Shown here: in pieces, positions 5,636 to 6,898 of the stretch
How positions within the stretch are numbered: position 1 is the stretch's first letter
Layout: every line of letters starts with the position of its first letter
Position numbers and translations under genes: made by a program
Assembly: GCA_002470605.1 (NCBI GenBank)
Contig: DKND01000002.1
Coordinates: forward strand, 1,477-8,374
Origin: Opitutia bacterium UBA7397
GTDB lineage: Bacteria; Verrucomicrobiota; Verrucomicrobiia; Opitutales; UBA953
Direction: 5' to 3'
DNA: 6,898 bases
The notes under the pieces: generated by a model
Database searches by the model: none
What the model was told of the DNA's origin: nothing
What the model saw: the letters and a program-made list of their open reading frames with translations, nothing else

Positions 5636-6697
5636 ATGCGAGTCACCCGCATTCGCGCGGCTGACTTCCGCAACCTAACCTTTGCGGACGTCCCGACGGA
5701 TGCGCCTCGGATTTTCCTCTTAGGCGATAACGGCCAAGGCAAAACCAACCTCCTGGAGGCGGCCGCGCTTGTTTCGGCCTTTCGCTCATTCCGCACCACG
5801 GAAATTTCTCCATTGATTCGGGCGGGCAGCACGGAAGCCCGCTTGCGTATCGATGTTCAGCTTAACCCTACCGATCAAGCCGAAGTCGAAATCCGACTTG
5901 CAAAAGGTTCACGTAAAGCGCTCCTCAATGGCACGCCCATCGCCTCCGTATCCCAACATTTAGGCCAATTCCCAACAATCGTTTTCTGCTCCGACGACTT
6001 ACGACTTGTCCGAGGCTCACCTTCCAATCGACGTCGCTGGCTTGATGCCGCCATCGGAGGCACCGATGCCCAATACCTGACCGCCTTGCGCGACTACACA
6101 CGTGCCCTCGAAGGCCGGAATGCGCTTTTGAAAAATAATCTGCGTAACGATGATGCATTGCGTGCTTTCGAAAAAACCATGCTGCCGTCCGCATTACGGC
6201 TCATCGAACTTCGCCAAAAAGTCTTACCAGAACTCGCCGCCACCCTCCGCGATGCCTGCTCTCGCGCCGGCTTTGCTGACCAAGGTGCCGACCTGCTATA
6301 CCAGCCCGATTGTGCCGCCGATCAACTGAGCGAAACCTGGACCAAGATGCGTGCCGCCGACCTCGCCACCGGCACGACCTTGCGTGGGCCACAGCGCGAC
6401 GATTTCGCCATCCTGTTCCGCAATCAGGACGCGGCCGACTACGCCTCAGAAGGTCAGCAACGGCTCTTGGTACTGGCGCTTTGCCTCGCCCGCCTTCAAC
6501 GCGACACCCTTCGAGCTTCCACCCCGCCCGTGATCCTAGCCGATGACGTCTTAGGGGAACTTGATGATATCCGACGGCGCGCGTTTTGGCAGGAAGTCGG
6601 CGATTCCCACCAAGTTATCGCCACCGGTACGACCCCGCCTCCCTCCGGAAACTGGCTTACCTATCAAGTTAAAGGGGGGGCCTACCTTCCGGCCTGA
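5636..6697 (+). CDS. recF: DNA replication/repair protein RecF
   Basis: RecF is an SMC-like ABC ATPase that binds single-/double-strand DNA junctions and, with RecO and RecR, helps load RecA at gaps. The 353-residue length is typical (about 350-370). Motifs: N-terminal IRAADFRNLTF (6-16), Walker A GDNGQGKTN (30-38, K36), the RecF-type VFCSDDLRLVRGSPSNRRRWLD segment in the middle (about 118-139), a helical arm (about 145-235), TLRGPQRDDF, ABC signature SEGQQ (271-275), and Walker B VILADDV followed by LGELD (299-310, D303/D304). The C-terminus IATGTTPPP is the usual final strand region. The gene is not beside dnaA, dnaN or gyrB, the common setting; it sits between a LysM lipoprotein gene and secG. 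A run of seven G at 6674-6680 lies nine codons from the stop, after all conserved motifs. Confidence 0.96.
   Translation: MRVTRIRAADFRNLTFADVPTDAPRIFLLGDNGQGKTNLLEAAALVSAFRSFRTTEISPLIRAGSTEARLRIDVQLNPTDQAEVEIRLAKGSRKALLNGTPIASVSQHLGQFPTIVFCSDDLRLVRGSPSNRRRWLDAAIGGTDAQYLTALRDYTRALEGRNALLKNNLRNDDALRAFEKTMLPSALRLIELRQKVLPELAATLRDACSRAGFADQGADLLYQPDCAADQLSETWTKMRAADLATGTTLRGPQRDDFAILFRNQDAADYASEGQQRLLVLALCLARLQRDTLRASTPPVILADDVLGELDDIRRRAFWQEVGDSHQVIATGTTPPPSGNWLTYQVKGGAYLPA
6674..6680 (+). repeat. poly-G run near the recF 3' end
   Basis: AAA followed by seven G falls in frame as AAA-GGG-GGG-Gcc (Lys-Gly-Gly-Ala). Homopolymers of this kind are prone to sequencing error and to slippage. Losing one G would open the frame through the 43-base gap into secG; gaining one would end the frame at the TGA overlapping the secG ATG. 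Function, if any, is not shown. Confidence 0.4.
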
Positions 6698-6740
6698 TTT
6701 TGGCGTTGTTTTATCAAGGTTCGACCCCTTGGATACAGGC

Positions 6741-6898
6741 ATGAAGGACTTTCTTCTCTATGCATCCGTGGTGGCCCTCTTTGTGGTCTGCATTCTCGTG
6801 GTGCTCATTATCCTTATGCAGAAGCCAAGTGCCAATGCCGGTATGGGCGCTGCCCTCGGTGGTGGCGCTGCTGAAACCGTCTTTGGAGGCGAGTCGGC
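6741..6898 (+). CDS. secG: preprotein translocase subunit SecG, N-terminal part
   Basis: SecG is the small membrane subunit of the SecYEG channel that assists protein export across the cytoplasmic membrane. The 52 residues before the window edge show the family pattern: a first transmembrane helix (FLLYASVVALFVVCILVVLIILMQ, about 4-27), then KPSANAGMGAALGGGAAETVFGG (28-50), the conserved Gly-rich loop usually seen as a GADMGAAFGGG-like sequence followed by a hydrophobic residue, F and G. The second helix lies beyond the edge. ATG 6741 has GGA at 6731-6733 as a fair binding site; TTG 6729 in frame would add four residues and is less likely. It follows recF by 43 bases with no visible terminator, so it may share its transcript. 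Confidence 0.93.
   Translation, partial: MKDFLLYASVVALFVVCILVVLIILMQKPSANAGMGAALGGGAAETVFGGES

Noticed and set aside
5231..5832. Minus-strand open frames opposite the lipoprotein and recF
   Set aside because: Both plus-strand genes are supported by strong motifs; the antisense products show no domain or start signal.
1..6898. Novel defence, mobile or CRISPR-type system
   Set aside because: Every long open frame but one belongs to a known housekeeping family; no direct-repeat arrays, transposase, integrase, toxin-antitoxin pair or RNA gene is visible.

Overview
The window is almost wall-to-wall protein coding, GC-rich by eye, and looks like an ordinary chromosomal housekeeping segment. No stretch above 300 bases lacks a gene, and I see no mobile element, CRISPR array, rRNA or tRNA. 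My best guess for the organism is a Verrucomicrobiota (Opitutae-like) bacterium. This rests on the combination of MenB, the MEP-pathway enzyme IspD, a recF-secG arrangement, a lipoprotein/LysM gene implying a diderm envelope, and a 153-residue protein that resembles, from memory, uncharacterised Opitutae proteins. That placement is inference and was not tested by a search.

Layout. At the left edge (1-525) is the C-terminal part of an alpha/beta hydrolase. Next come pyrF (580-1284, OMP decarboxylase) and ispD (1281-1985, MEP cytidylyltransferase), overlapping by four bases as TTGA. A minus-strand gene of unknown function (1990-2451) converges on ispD with only four bases between the stops. A 89-base divergent gap (2452-2540) follows, holding two inverted repeats.

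A co-directional series then runs to the right edge: menB (2541-3386), an MnmM/YtqB-type methyltransferase (about 3374-3958), a TIGR01777-type NAD(P)-binding epimerase-like protein (3969-4847), a TPR plus LysM lipoprotein (4889-5632), recF (5636-6697) and the start of secG (6741 onward, cut by the edge). Gaps between these genes are -13, 10, 41, 3 and 43 bases, so most or all may be one transcript.

Functional links. PyrF leads to UMP and hence CTP, which IspD consumes. IspD supplies isoprenoid precursors, which are needed for the side chain of the menaquinone whose head group MenB builds. The rest (wobble-uridine tRNA methylation, cell-wall binding, recombination repair and protein export) is a typical mix of core functions. 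I did not find a novel multi-gene system. The items most worth a second look are the unknown minus-strand gene, the IspD motif substitutions, the lipoprotein-recF coupling and the poly-G run at the end of recF.
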